Under the pieces are notes generated by a model that saw nothing but the letters and a program-made list of their open reading frames with translations, was not told the origin of the DNA and made no database searches. Below are positions 38,501 to 53,500 of a stretch of 64,000 bases of DNA, one piece after another. Source of the stretch: Amblyornis subalaris (Eukaryota > Chordata > Aves > Passeriformes > Ptilonorhynchidae); the NCBI GenBank assembly GCA_018881555.1, contig JACAXG010000070.1:1922001-1986000 (forward strand), read 5' to 3'. Positions within the stretch are counted from its first letter, which is position 1; every line of letters begins with the position of its first letter. The position numbers were made by a program, and so were the translations under genes.

Positions 38501-41500
38501 TTCCAGGTTTTTCCTGAATAGATATGTCAGACACTATTTTCCTGGAGGAAGGTGAAAAAATAGTTTACCTCAATAAATTTTAGAGTTTCCAGCTCTAGAA
38601 TGGCAAATAAACAAGCAAAATCTATATAGTTGCAGAATCAGTACCAAATAAACAACAGTTCCTAGNGCAGTGAACTTTCAAACATCAGAACCTATATAAA
38701 ATATATCAGAACATGNCCTAGTTCCAAGATCAGGTTATTTCAGTCCTCAGCTCAGAAGTGCAGGAAAAAAACATGGGGTATGGGGGTGTGTTAAAAAATT
38801 AAAAATGTGCTTCAGGAAGACAAGAAAGTGACATTTTACCAGTTTAGAGGATCCTTTTGTCCAGATGAAATATTGTATTTACTTCATTACAGAAAGACTA
38901 CCTTAAGGACTGAAAGAGTAAGATAACTTATGATGGAAAGGAAAGAAAGCTCAGATTATTTGTTTGGCCTAAACAAAAAAAGAAGCAAAGATTAGTTTCA
39001 AGCCATCCTACTGGGTAACAACGAAGTCAATGTCATCAGTATTTTACAATTTTTTTGCAGCTAAACCAGAAAGAAATTAATCTAGTTTCCTGACGGCAAG
39101 CATTTTGAAACCTTGAAAATTTTTAAAATGTAAAAAAAGTATAGAATTAAATCAGCTTCTTCTGTTCTAACAGCATTTTTTTTTCCCAAAACCTGATTTC
39201 AGAATATAATGCAACATTACTGTCTTATCAAATATATTACAATCTCTCTTGCTTGCANCTCCAAAAATGTCACCTGGCAACTGCCGATGCATATAGATCT
39301 GCACATGGACACACATGCATGGTCTGTATGCTAGCAAAGGNTTTATAGAAATTTAGATAGTCTAATTTATAGCACTCAAAAGATGGAGCCCTGCAAATGA
39401 CAGAAATCACTGACTGCAGTTCCGAAGGAGCTACATAAACATCAGCAAGTCAAATGATCAATAAAAGAGATGGGAAGGCTGTGAAGATATCAGTAACTTA
39501 CTTAATAAGGACATTTGTAGGAGCTATTCCAACGGTTAGCTGAAGCTCTGCTGTCTCTTCAAATCTTCACATTTCTATTCAAAACACTGATTTTTGCCTA
39601 ATGCCGTGGCCACTCTTGGATTCTAGTCTTTGACCAGGGAACACCACCATACATTTTATAAAATTTATTTTGCAGAAATGGAATGGTGAACAATGTCCCC
39701 TATTATACGATAATTTCTTTCAAATTAAAAGTTACTTAGACATTTGAAAAGCTTGAATTTATGATCTTGAATTTCTCCTGATTAATGCAGAAGAGTGAAA
39801 CATCACGAATCTCTTCCAGGATATTATTAATGTAGCACATCAGAGATGCAGCAAGTAATTTGTCTGAACTATTATACAAATTTCCGGATTTTTGAATTAA
39901 TTTTTTAGAATCAAAATGTTATAAAATTCAAGTCCAACAACTGCAAAGGAAGGCAATTCAATGTTTCTGGTATCTATGGGCATTTCCAAACACAATGTGA
40001 GGTGCCAGTAAGAATATTACAAAAGTCACACAGCATTTATGCACTGACAACTGATGAACCCTCATTTTGCTTTCCTGTCTCTAAACTTTCTTTTTCTGTC
40101 TGTACTACTGAACTTCCATCTTTAATAAAACAACTAATTACAGCCAGTCCAAACATGATAGATGTCCCAATTGTCTTTGCTGCAGAAAACTTCAACTAGT
40201 TCCATCCGTACCACCTATCCAATTTCAGAGATATAGATATGTGCCAGAAATCTGAATTCTATTTCACAATGGAGAAACATTATAATAAGACTTTGCAGAT
40301 TAACTGCAGCAAAGCAACATGACAAATTATTTTTCTCTGAATGTAATTACACTGACAAAAAATGGTTTCTACGTAGCAGTGAATGTAAATGTGTGCTTTG
40401 CCAGCTCTCTGTATATACAAGCACAAACAACAACAATAATATGCAGTTTCTTTTCAGAGCAGTTTAAGCACATCCAGGAGGTGTAAGGTTTATAAAACAT
40501 GTATCAAAAAAGTAATATTAAGTTACCCTAATGTTCTTCCTAAAATCCATATCAATTTGCATCTTACACTTTCAAGTAAGGAATCCTCCAAATCTTCTCT
40601 TGAATACCAAAAGGAATTTCCTTGTCCTTCAGAAAAGCTGGGTTTACATATGAGATACCAGCCTTTTAATTTCATATTAAATCTGCTTTATCTTATGCTT
40701 ATCACATGTACAAACTCAGTGGGAGTAATAAATCTTTGGAAAATGTACCAACGGATTTCTACGGACTTATTATTTGGCCTGAAGATTTAGGACTTCAGGC
40801 TCCACATCTGAGAAAAATCCACAGCGCACACACATTACACCTAGAAGCATCTTCAGCACTTGGCATTCCAGAGCAGAATAATATTTTTTAAAATAAACTT
40901 CAACAAGCTGAATAAAATTAATACAAAAAATAAAATGTAAACATGTCTTTTCAGATACAACTCCAGCTAGTTCAAGTTGTAAGAATCATATTACATCATC
41001 TTTNCATAAACTAAAGTGCTGTCTTGAAGCAGTTCTTTTACTGCCTCCTCACTGTAACTGCGTCATATTCCTCCAGGGGTGATGATATTTTTAAAAATTT
41101 CCATACATGATTTATTTACAGCCAATGTCTTCAAGTTGTTCCTGGAATACTGACACCTATCAGACAGTTCTTTTTTGCTGTTACACCCTTTCNTACATGA
41201 AACCCCAGCAATTGCACCCATCTCAGCTATTACTTTGCTAGATAAACAGCATTGATCTGCTCTTGTAAGGCAAATCTCCATTCTCTTAATAATCTGAGTA
41301 GACTTCTTTGTACCTTCTCTAGACTTGTATTCACCCTTCTTAACCAAGGATGGTAACAATTCCAGTGCCATTATTACAGAGGAGGGTTGACCATGGCGAT
41401 AACACTGCCCTTTTCTACTGACAATACATTTACTGGGTATCCAAAGGCCTTATTTGCCTTTTCACAACCCTATGATGTCGGTGATACATCAGCCTACATT

Positions 41501-44500
41501 TCAGTACAGCATCTAAGCTCAAACAAAAAGTAAGTATTAAACTTCAAACAGGTTTGTTCTACAGGAGAGGAAATTAGTGTAATTTGAGAGGACAAAGAAA
41601 AGGAAATACAGCCTCTAAATACTCCACTTCTGAGAAATAATATATCAAATATTTACATGAATGAAGTTATTCAATATTCAGAATGTCAGCAGTATTATTT
41701 ATCTTCAGTGGAAAAGACATGAAATAGGCATTCAAAACAACAAAAAGGAACATTGTAGTCAATGGCATCGATGACCCTGCAGATGAAGAACCAGGCTTCT
41801 AACTGTGCTTTGGTCTTACAAAAACATACAAAGACAACACACCAACCACAAACCAACTAAAAAACAGAAGCATATCAAAGACAATGTTGATAAACCATTA
41901 TTTAAGAACTGTGGTTAGCACAGACAACTGATCAGTGAAAATTAAATGGAAGCTGGATGGATAAATGATAGCCCAAATAACTGCAGTACTTTTATTAACC
42001 AAGCTCACAGGAAGAACAAATAATAGTAACAACAATATTCTCTTTGTTCTCTATTTATGTAATTTTTGTTTTTAAATCACACTTACCTTGGTTGGCAAGT
42101 GGCAGCTTATAGTACAGAAAATAAAAACATTTAAATATTTTAAATAGGTGGATTTAGTATTTTTATTGCCTACATGTAATCATTGAAAAGGCAAGAACGA
42201 ATGCATTCAGGCTTGATCCAATGGTGTCAGACACTCACCCTGCATTTTATTTAGTCTCATGACACACACTACTCCAAAGAACTAAGGACTGTTGTATCAA
42301 AGGAAAAGCTGAGAATTTCTTTAACAAGAAAAGCAGTTTCTAGGTCCTTTCCAAGCATTTTATTCACGATACTTCACAAGCCCTGTAAAGTTAAGATATT
42401 CAAGTTCAGGATAAGATTTCAACCTCCAAAGTGACTCTACATGACCCTCTCCTGCCTTGGCAGGGAGGTTGGACGGGATGATCTCCAGAGGTCTCTTCCA
42501 ACCCTAACTATTCTGCAGTTCTGTGAATTGTTTTTATAAAATCTTTATAATTTCCCAGGCCATCTTTTCCATCTTCCTTAACAGAAATATCTTAGATTTT
42601 TATTCTTTGTGTTTTTCTATGTCAATCATGTTCTGAATTCACCTCATTCTGCTAAATCATCTACAGCAATAACTGTGATGGACAGCTGGAATAAGGCCCA
42701 CCCACAATCTGAGTGGATGCAAGACTGGAATACTGAGCTACCCTGACATTACCTGACTATTTACCCAAGATCTTCAATAAGGTTTATTAACTTATGATCT
42801 GCAGCTCAGTAATGCANTGTCTTCCAAAGCCCACAAGCAGAAAAGTTTGTATATGAGAACATGACCCACATACTTTACAAATCAAACACATTTGCATCTC
42901 CCTTTCCCACTGACCAAACAAACTGAGTGCAAGTTTTGGTAATAAGACTTTAAATATAACAATCTTCTTTCAGTAGTTATCCTCATGATTGTTTTCCCAT
43001 TATTTCCCTATAAAACACACCTCTAATTTTCCAAACTAGCTTCTATTTTACCTCTACATATCTATCAACCACCTTGTATTTTTAACTTTCTCTAGTAAGC
43101 TTTCTTCCACCTTCATCTGTCCTCGACTCTTCTCACACTAATTCTTGCTATATCCACATTGCTTATGTCAGTTTGGCTCCTTGACTTACCGAAAAATTTT
43201 CATTTTTTTTCTCCTATCATCATGCCTTGTAATAATATTTTAAATTATGCTAATAACCTATTGTGTCCTACTATATAAAGACCTTCTAAAGCAGCAAAGC
43301 AGCCACAGCAACAAAATGGGCATAATTCTTGTAATTTCAACCTAAATTGAGCTTTAGTGTGTCATTGCCAGAAGGTTTCTTGAACTTCCTGTATGATTGC
43401 AGAAGTAGTCTCAGTATTCCAAAAACAAAGCCTGTTATTTGCAAAATGTGACACTTGGAAAGCCCAATTATGCTCACAAAATAAACCACATATTCTTCTT
43501 TTGCTTATGAAATTATAGAAGTGGAAAAATATCAATACTACTGAAAACTGATAAGGCACAAAAGAGCTGAGTGCTGCAAAAGGCATAAAAAAGAGAGAAA
43601 GAATATGGTTATAGATTTGTGCAAAGCAGCAAGGTAAAAGGCAAAGTTTGTCAAATTCTTCCACGTGATGTGCCTATGCTGTATGGCAATACTTTACTTG
43701 AAGCAGTAACCTTAGAGAAACTAGTCAAAGGTACTAATCTAGACAGTGATATACTTAGTGTCTCAAGATTCCACAGTAGCTAAAATACAATCATGATAAA
43801 ACATACCTCTAGGAGAAACAGATTTTAGAATTTGCAAAATCAATGTATTTGCATGGCAAGCACACTAAGTCATAGTTTAGGCTGTTGATATATTAAAAAA
43901 AATTGCATCTTTATAAAGTTTGCTAATTTACAGAATCATACTTCAGAAACAGTTTGCCAAGGAAAGTAGAAGTGTGATGGGCTTCATTACTGTTACCAGT
44001 TGATTCTGCTCCAGTGTGATCTTGTTCTGTTCCAGCCACATTTCAAGCAAGTCTATCCATCACAATATCATCAGAATGTCTCCCAAGATTTCAATATGAA
44101 ATATGATCAATAACTTGTGTGCATATTCTAAGTCATATATAAAGCCAGGCATTTTCCTCTGCTTTATCTTTCACCAACGGATTAAGTTATGAAGCAACTA
44201 ATGTAAGTGACTTGTCATGAGTGGCATCTCACTGGAAAATGCAAACCATGAATGTAAAAACCTAAAGTTGTCTGGCTTCAGAGAAAAAATTCTGGGAAGT
44301 ATTANCGACCATTTTTCTCCTAGCTGACTTCATATCACACATTAAATGCATACACCTTATTTCTGATTTTAACATAGTTACTTGCTTTGGGCTATAAAAC
44401 ACAATCAGCTTTTCCTCAGTTACACTGCAGAACTTGCATGAGGTGTATACTGTGCAAAGTTATGTTGTTGCAAGGAAACTTCTGCTACATTTCCAACACA

Positions 44501-47500
44501 CTGGTGTTAGTGCATATAGAAAGGTAGGGAAGTTTTAAAACACCTTCACAATGTAACATGCCTGTCTCTCACAGAGAAGTTTTGAAAACGCAATAAAGGC
44601 CTAAGAAAAATAAAATACTTATAGATCNGAGCCAATCTTCTCCAGGCAAGATTTTGTTTGCTGTTTAACACTGGTCAGTTCTTAGTGCTCTCTCTTATTG
44701 GAAGAAAAAAGAAGACCGTCAAAAATTAAATTCTACCTCCGTGTCAAGAAATCCAGTTGTACTCAGTGGTCTTTTTTCTTCCAGCACTACTGTAGCAGAA
44801 TTTATAGCCCAATCTTTTACTAAATCTTTCTGGTTCTCGTTGATAACAGGCCTATTATAATCCTGGCTGTCATCCACTCCAAATACCTGAAAATGAAACA
44901 AACCATTACATTCATTAACCCAATACCATCCTGATACAATGTTCAATGTTAATGGATGGATGGTGGCATGCTGGATAGTGAGTTTAAATAGGTTTTATTG
45001 TATTATGCTTATCNGTCACTTTGGTGAAATCTATACATTAAACAGGAAAAATATCTACAGCAATTAAAAAAAAGAGTGGAAATTATGTCAACATTGTGAA
45101 AATTCAAGGAACTGCTAGTTGGAATGGTCAGATATGAAAAAATGACACTTTGATGAAATAAATAAAAGATAAAAGCAAAATCATTACAAAAACCCATTTT
45201 TCCAATTAAGGAAAAAACCCAATAACTAGAACCACCAAATTTTCAGATTTTTGTTATTTTCTAGTGAAAACAAGAAATACAAATGCTTGCATCTGCTACT
45301 AATCTGCTTATTGAATTATTTCGCTAATACAAACAGAATTTCAGTTTTTCATTTGTTAGGGACTTAGCAGATGTTGGAAGTCCACCAGGTCTCACGAACC
45401 ACATAGACTCCTCTTATCCAAGATGTGACTTGGCAGAGTTCTTTTGTACACTGTTTCCTAATGATGCTTATATTAATCCCTTCTGCTTACNACAGAATAA
45501 TTTTTCCATGACATTTTAAAAACATTGCTCTGAAAAAAATACTAGAAAAGCATTATTACCAAGGCAATTTAGTAATGAGAACTTTAGCACGAGAACCAGC
45601 ATTCTGTTTGTCAAATTTCTTGTGACTCATAGAAAAGAAGGAATATTAATTGCTTTCAGGATTGATGTAAAATCAAAGATATTTTAAAATATATTTTTTC
45701 TNTTGGAAACACGTAATTTATAAAATTTGCAAATTTCTGCCTAAGAAATAAATTCACTACTTTACTACTAAGGACTTCGACATTAAAAAAATCACAGAAT
45801 AAAATGAACCTCCCACACGTTAGAATTGGCTCCTAAAAAGTAAGTGTTAACATCAAAAATTGTTTTGTCGTTTTCACAGATGATATCCTCCTGTAAGAAG
45901 TACTACCACCGCAAAAGAGAAAAAGGTGTACAGAATTCTTTTTTCTCCAAAAGTGTGCTGTAATTCAGTTTTGCACAGCAAAGCTAGAGGACTGGTTTAT
46001 TACAATTCTGAACAAGGTTAGTGTCTTCAAAACGGATTCACCACTAGATGGCCACAAACCATAATGTCAGCTTCTGAGAAGCAGACAAAGGAAAAAACAA
46101 TAAAGCACCTTGTCAGTCAACTCNTTATGCTCTTCTAACTATACAGAAACACCTTGCTACAGAATTTTGACATTTANACCTGAGGAAACTTTCTCAAATG
46201 CATTAGATTTTTATTTTGCTTACAAGAAAAGCCTGCCTTCCTGCCATCTTAAAATTCAGGCAGTGCCCCCTCATTTTCAATTTATACATAAATTGTATCT
46301 AGATTCCCTTGATCAGAAGCTGTGTGAGAGTATTCACAAAATATTTATTTTCTTTTTTTAAAAAAAGAATGTCATAACTTAAATTTTTGCTTTCATGAAA
46401 TACTTCTGATTTTTACAGTTGTAGCAATTTTTGAAGATAGNAATCAGTTACCATCCACTGACTCCTTTCTTTGACTATATCACTATTCTGCAGACACTTT
46501 TTTCTTTATGTATCATAGCTCCATTGATAACAGAATTTTACATGTTCTTTTAAATCAAAGAGAATTCCGGTATTATCGCATAAGCACCTGAAGGAAGATA
46601 TGAATTCCACACCTCCATATCTAATCAGGACTACAGGAGCAAATTGCTGCCTGTAAATTGCTTCATTTTATCTGACTGCACATTCATTTACCATGTCAAA
46701 TTTCTTTACTTGTATCACAAATAATGCTTCTTTCAGTCTTACCTTTTCTAGTACTGAACTCCTGTTTAGCCAAATTTGGTTATTCTTTTCCTATTAGTGA
46801 AATTACTGCAAAATCAAATTTGAATATTGCCTATTTTGTTCTGTGAAAGATAGTATGTATAGCACTANGACCCGAGTAATAGATTTACCTCCTAATACCA
46901 CTCCTAATGTTCCTTCTCTATATACAGTGGGTATATCAGAAAAGATAAGCAAAATATCTGGGGACAGTATTATTAGAAAAAAAAGGAAAACATCTTCTTC
47001 AATAAAAGTATAGTTTTGTACTACAATTGCACTCTACATGTAGGAGCACTGATATGCGCATGCACCTGCCCTGAGTTCCACTGCTATACAACTGCAAACC
47101 TCCTCACAAGAAAGAAGAAATTCACACAAGTGTGATGCAGCCCAAAGACTAAATTTCAGAACTGTGATATAAAAACACCTTTGGAAAAGATTGTTACTAA
47201 CACATAATTAAGAGTTTAAATATGAAAACCATTGACAAGATAAAACATGTTTCGTATTTGACAAAATTTAGATCATCACTTACATAGCTGTCACACACCT
47301 GCAGAAAAGCAATACTATCAGAATTTCAGGATTAATGGATCTACATACTCCATTTATCAAACAATGAGAATATACTCTCAACAGAAACAACCATGGAATA
47401 ATCTTNATGTTTTGGCTGGAAATCATCTCTCTAGCATTTGGAAAAATGCTATTTGTATTTTCTGGGTTGCTACAATAAGGTACGTGTGCAAGCAGTAGGC

Positions 47501-50500
47501 TGTTGTGACTGAAGCCAGCATGGATAGAGAGTGCATCTTCCTACAAACACTAAATTACATTCTTCAAGGCTTTCAATTCTTCATATGTTTCTGTTCTTTA
47601 AATGTCTTTATGATTTGAAAGTCATTTAAGTGAGATCTAGGAGNTAACTTAATCAAACCAAGAGAATTCTGAGGTAATGCTGATGACACATTGCTGCATC
47701 TCTCATCTATTTAGACAAAAACTGAAGTTTCTTTCTGTAAAGCTTGTATTTGTCAGAAGCAACTATGAAACGTATTTTGATTAATTGTGTTTTGGGGAAG
47801 AAAAAGATGAAGCCAGGTTCCACAATACAGATTTGGACACATCAAGCTGTTTGAAAAATGAGAAGCAACCCTTTTTTTGTTTTGTTTTTGATAAAGAAAA
47901 TAAAGTAATTTTATGTATTCTATGTATGTGACTAACCATGACAAATCACACATATCCAGCACACAGCTGTCAATGAATAAAAAAAAAGTTTCCTAAATCT
48001 TTTACACTTTTTTAGTAGCACTGTAAACAATAGCAACTTTCACGAAACCCAGATCTTGCATTTTTTGAGAGAAGCTGGGGAATAAGGAGTAATGTAAAAA
48101 GAATAAACAAATATAAAAAAACAATTCCTTGGACTATTAAAAAAACAACAAACAGATATTAGTGCTGAATCTGGTCTGTTTGTTTTGTTTTTTAAACAGG
48201 TGTAATTTAAAACTGAAACTACCAGAGAAAGATATTTCCAAGGTATCAGCTTCCTATAAGCAATGATTCCAGAAAGCTAGAAGTTTTCTGCCCTGCTCTG
48301 CCCTATTGTTTATTTTTCTGAAATTATATTGTAGGAGGAAGATTACATTATTTCATCCNGAATAGTTTCCTGAAGTTTCATCCTTCAAGTTTCATGAAGT
48401 TACAAAACAAAAAGCCAGGATGAAAATTTTCACAGAAATCCTGGAAGTTGACTGACAGGGAAAAATCTAGACACCCCACCAATCTTGCAGGGTCTATGTC
48501 ACATGCCTGTAATGGTAGAACAGACACAAACATGGCATAAATTTTGGTGGTGGTGTTTAAAAATAACTACTTTATTGTTATGAAGCATGAAACAATTTCA
48601 GTTGCAAATCAGGACATTTTGAACGGCAAGGGAATGACAACTACATCGCTGTAGAAAGTCAACACCTATCTATGAAACATCAACATAATTTTGTTTAACC
48701 TGCAACCCAGTTGGCCTCTCGAGCAAATGGATTACCAGAGACTGCAGCNAGTTTTGGTGTCCCCCATACAAGGGAGACATTGTCTAACTGGAGAAGTTCG
48801 GCAGGGGCCACCAAGATGGTCAAGACTAGAGCATTTTACCTGTGGGGAGAGTCTGGGAAAGCTGGACTTGATCAGTTGGGAGAAGGGAAGGCTTTGGGGT
48901 TGCCTAACTGCAGCCCCCCAAGTAGCTATGAGGAGCGTATCAAGATATCAGCCAGGCTCTTCACCATGCTGCACTGCAAGGGGACAAGGGACAACTCACA
49001 TAAATTGAGACAGGATATAAAGAAAAGGCTTTTCACTCTGACGACAGTCAAGCAAGCTTGCCTAGTCTCTACCTATGTAGGGTGTGAAGACCCAAAAGGA
49101 TAAAGTCCTGGGCAACCTGGCTGACCTCAAAGCTGCTTTGAGCAATGGGTTGGACTAGAGANCTCCTAAGGTTGTCTCCAGTGTATGTGATTCTATGCTC
49201 CTTAGTAACAGTGATCTTACATAATAACTTAGCCTCTCAGGTCTCCTAGTGCAAAGTCTTGAGAGCCCCAAGTATCCTAAAGCAGCAGGGAAAAGGTGAG
49301 CTCCTGAAACATACTTTTCAATTTCAAAGCAGTGAACAAAGTCCTCCAAAGATCCCCTATGATACTCCATTTATATTCTGCAGTTCACCCAGTAAAACAA
49401 AGCGAAAAAACAGCANGCAAAAACTATAGCAAGTCCTAAAACACCATCTTGTTACTTGCTGGAATGCAAACTCAGGCTGAAAAAACAGAAGCAAAGTAGA
49501 AACTAACTGATGGCAAAACAATTGAAGTTTAATGAGGATATTCATAAATTTCATCGCTTTATCTCAACAACAGTTTTTCCAATATTCGGAGAATATAACC
49601 NCATCTATATAGGCCAGTAATTGTTAAAATTCTTTATCCTACCAAAACCAAAAATTAACAAAAGCTACCTAACATAAAAATCCAAGATGTAATCATTTCA
49701 AGAAATACTGGCATAATTTTAGAGGCAGTGTGAGTTACAGGACCAAGTCTGAGCACATGCCTTGTCCTCTTTGGCAAAGGCTAATTTTGTANGAAGCAGA
49801 GTACTCTGTTTTGGCAGGTCATATACACTTCCCTGTGAGAACAGCTCCTGACTCAGAGTTCACCTGCTTGTCACCATAGCTGCAACACAGNTCTAACACA
49901 TGCCAGCTTTAGTGGTCAGGAATTGGTCTTGTTCACTCTCCCTTCCCCTTCCCCCAAAGCAGATGAATTAATATTTTTTGTAGCNCAGATGAACTATACT
50001 AGAGGTGAACATAATGACTTTAGAAATAATTATCAAGATGATTCTTTAAAACCACAGAAGTCATCTTTTTTTCTCCATATATGCAATACTTTCAAGAAAT
50101 TAACATAAAAACTGGTCATAAAAAATAATGGCAATAGGAAACATTTTTTCTGAATCAAAAGGAAGACAATGGTTTGCTAAACATCCGCCATACCCACAAC
50201 TCTCACCTGATGTTTTCCTTGTGTGCTTTTTACAAACTTTAAAGTTCTTGACTAAGAACTTGACTAAAAAACTTTTCCCAGCTGTATCTCATTTAGTTGA
50301 TTTTCAAAGTTCATAATATCTGGACTTTATACTTCAACTTTGAACTATTTCATGGTGTAAGAATATCACACTGCAGTTCTACAATACTATAATTATTCAG
50401 TACTTAATGACCATGGAGCTAGTTCCTCACTCAAATCATTACTGAAGATACTGACATAAATGGGAAAAAAGTATAATTTGAGACTTCTAATAGATATTTT

Positions 50501-53500
50501 CACTCAGTTTTATAGGAAATTATCAATATTAGAATGGGGGTTCTATTGTACTCCATTCTTACTGACTACAGAAAGCATTACAGAGCATTTCTCAGAGCAT
50601 GATCACAAACTGCGAGCAAGAATTTTATTCAAAATACAGACCTGAAGAATCCCATCTAGTTTTAAAATTTTTAGTTTCNAAAGTTTTCCCAGTAATCTTA
50701 CTGCTGGAGTCTTAATGTAAAGGATATACAGTACTTTCTAATAATATCATAAAATTAACAGAAAACCAACAAATAAATAATAATTCTAGTTGCAATTCCT
50801 TTTCATTAATGATAGTATTTGAAAACTAAAATTATTTCAATAATTCTTTTTCTATTTTTTNAGATCCTAACAACAGTTAGGGACATAATACAGAAATGTA
50901 CATAATACAGAAAAGGATCATGATTTAAAGGCTATTAATTTCAGTGTAGTCAATCTCTATAAAAGCAACACAATAAAACCNAATGACAAAAAGTGTACAA
51001 AAGGGAATTCAAAGATGAACAGTTAAAAAAATCCAAGCAGAGCACAGGTAAGGGACAAGCGGCTACACTGTACAGTGCATTAAAGAAAGGATCATGGCAA
51101 AATAAAACAAGGACCAAGTGATTAAATTTGAAATAAAGTATTTGTCATTGTAAAGTGATGNGAATGTAAATTATGATAGCAATTATGTTTCCTAACTTTT
51201 TAAGAGAAAGGAAGATGATGAGTTGATGTGATTGTCACAGAAGTCAAAAGTAGATTTCAAAAACTGAGCTGTGAATTGATACAGTCAGACCAGCAAGAAA
51301 CAAATTAAAAAAACAAAAAAAAAGAGAGAAGAGGCATGATTTTGGAAATACAAGCAGGATTTCAGGATTTGAGCCCAGTTTGGGTGTACAAAGAAAGATG
51401 AAATTGTAAATAAACCACACTCAGAGAATGATTGATTGATGGCAAGAGAGGATTCCAGAGAGCAAGTAAATTGAAGAGGCTTCAGATCATCTCGGCAATG
51501 TTGTATTTAGTGTTCAGACTGAGCTCCTGATAATTCTTCCACAGAAGGTAGTTCAGGCATTCATAATATACAGTAAATTGGTTGTTAAAGTCAGTTATTG
51601 ATCACAGAGAAAAGACAAAAGGAAAACATTTTTCCCACCTTTCAGGAAGCGTGATAAGAGTACAGCACCTCAGCTCACTTTGTTTAACTACTGTATGAAC
51701 TATTTTTAACNAAGTTGCTTCTGAGTAGTTTGATTTTAATAGTTTTTGCTTGTTCTTGGCAGTTATCCCAGCCATCCCAGGCAAACAGACTGTGTTCTGT
51801 GCAGGGCATATCTCACGAATAGCCATGGATTTTCACAGAAGCTGTTTACGTCATTTTAACTCTATATTGAAGTTATAGAATCAGATGCAAGATGCTCTGG
51901 TATATAAAAAGCTACATAAGCAAATGAAAAGGATCAACGTGCCAAGTCTAAGAACTTCCTCTTACCAGACATAAGTGACATATTTAGANGCATACATATT
52001 TTGTCCCTGTTTGCTGCAGTGAAGAATTCATTTTCTTTAGGATACCAAATCAAAAAGGAAACAATAAGTTTAGAGACTGTAAAACTCCTTTCCTCATAAG
52101 AAGAAAAGATTATAAACATCCTCTGAACTCCTGACAAAATTTATAAGCTCAGATGATTTGATAGGTTTCAACGGTTCTACTGCTTTTTCAGCACTGTATT
52201 CATAAAATACAGTCATTCTGCAAACAAGACACTGTAGGGCTAAAAGGCATTTCTCTAGAAGAAACTGCAGAAGCAATGGTAAAAGCAATTAAACCCAGAG
52301 AGTGTGAAAAGACAGGAGATCTGAAAGCAATTTTCTGAAAATAGATATATCTATCTTGGTTCCTTAAACAGGCATTGAAACATACTGAGGTTTTTTTTTT
52401 CCTCCTAACTTACTCCCGGCCTTGTTGATTCTTTTCAGGTTATAACACCAAAAAATTGCCAAGAAGAGTTTCATAACATGTATGTTAACTCCATAACAAG
52501 AGGAGTTATAACAATAACGATCGGCAAGATTNTTGATAATTTTTTTATGTTTGCAACAGAGAAGAAAAGATCTGGTCTTTCTTTACAAGCTTTATGAACA
52601 CTTAAAGCAACAACAATAAATCATTCAGAAGTAGACACTCCTTGAAAAACACATTAGCCAGTATTATAATGTGGCATGAACAGATATACCCTGGGAGCAA
52701 AAGGAGTAAGGAGATTCCATTTTATAATAATCACGTTTCAGAATAGATTCCCATTCATACACATACTCAAAAACAAGTCAAACCAAACTGAAATAAGTAT
52801 CATCATGAGCAGAAAAACACAGTAAATAAAATTGGAAAACCTGCTGTCTACAGTGAACACCGAAACAGTTTTCGTCCAAAATTATTATTCCAAATTTTTA
52901 AAGAGGAAAGAAGAATCTCTNTCAAGATCCTGTCAACAGAATAAGGTGTTATGTATACTCACTGGACAGTATATAATCAAACAAAATTCAAGGTGATAGC
53001 CTGCACATTAAAAANGAGGTCATTACCATTAGGGACTCTCTACCTATACAAACAAAGACTTTAAAACATCTAGAATATCACGTTTACATTGAAAACAAAA
53101 TCATTTAATGGTCACAGTGAGTCTTTTTGAAGATGGCAGAAGGACAGATTGAGGTTTGATTTTGATACATTTTTTCAAGTCTTACTTCTGCTTGGGAATC
53201 AGTATGAATCAGTTGAATTTGTGATCTAAATTTACTTTGCTGATGAAAAAATCAGTTATCTACCTGGGAATTTAAATGAAAATAATATAAATCAAGTAAA
53301 AAATTTGGGGACCAAAGAAAACTTTAGGCCAAATGTTTCCATATGCATATGAGCTGCTACAACATTCCAGATTTCCTGGTTAGCTAGACTCATGGGATAT
53401 TCATATAGCCTCAATTCTATTTCATCCCCTCCCAACATGCACAGAAGAGCTCAACTCTGCTATAGTGAGTTCTACAAAATATTTCCATTTTTAAATACTC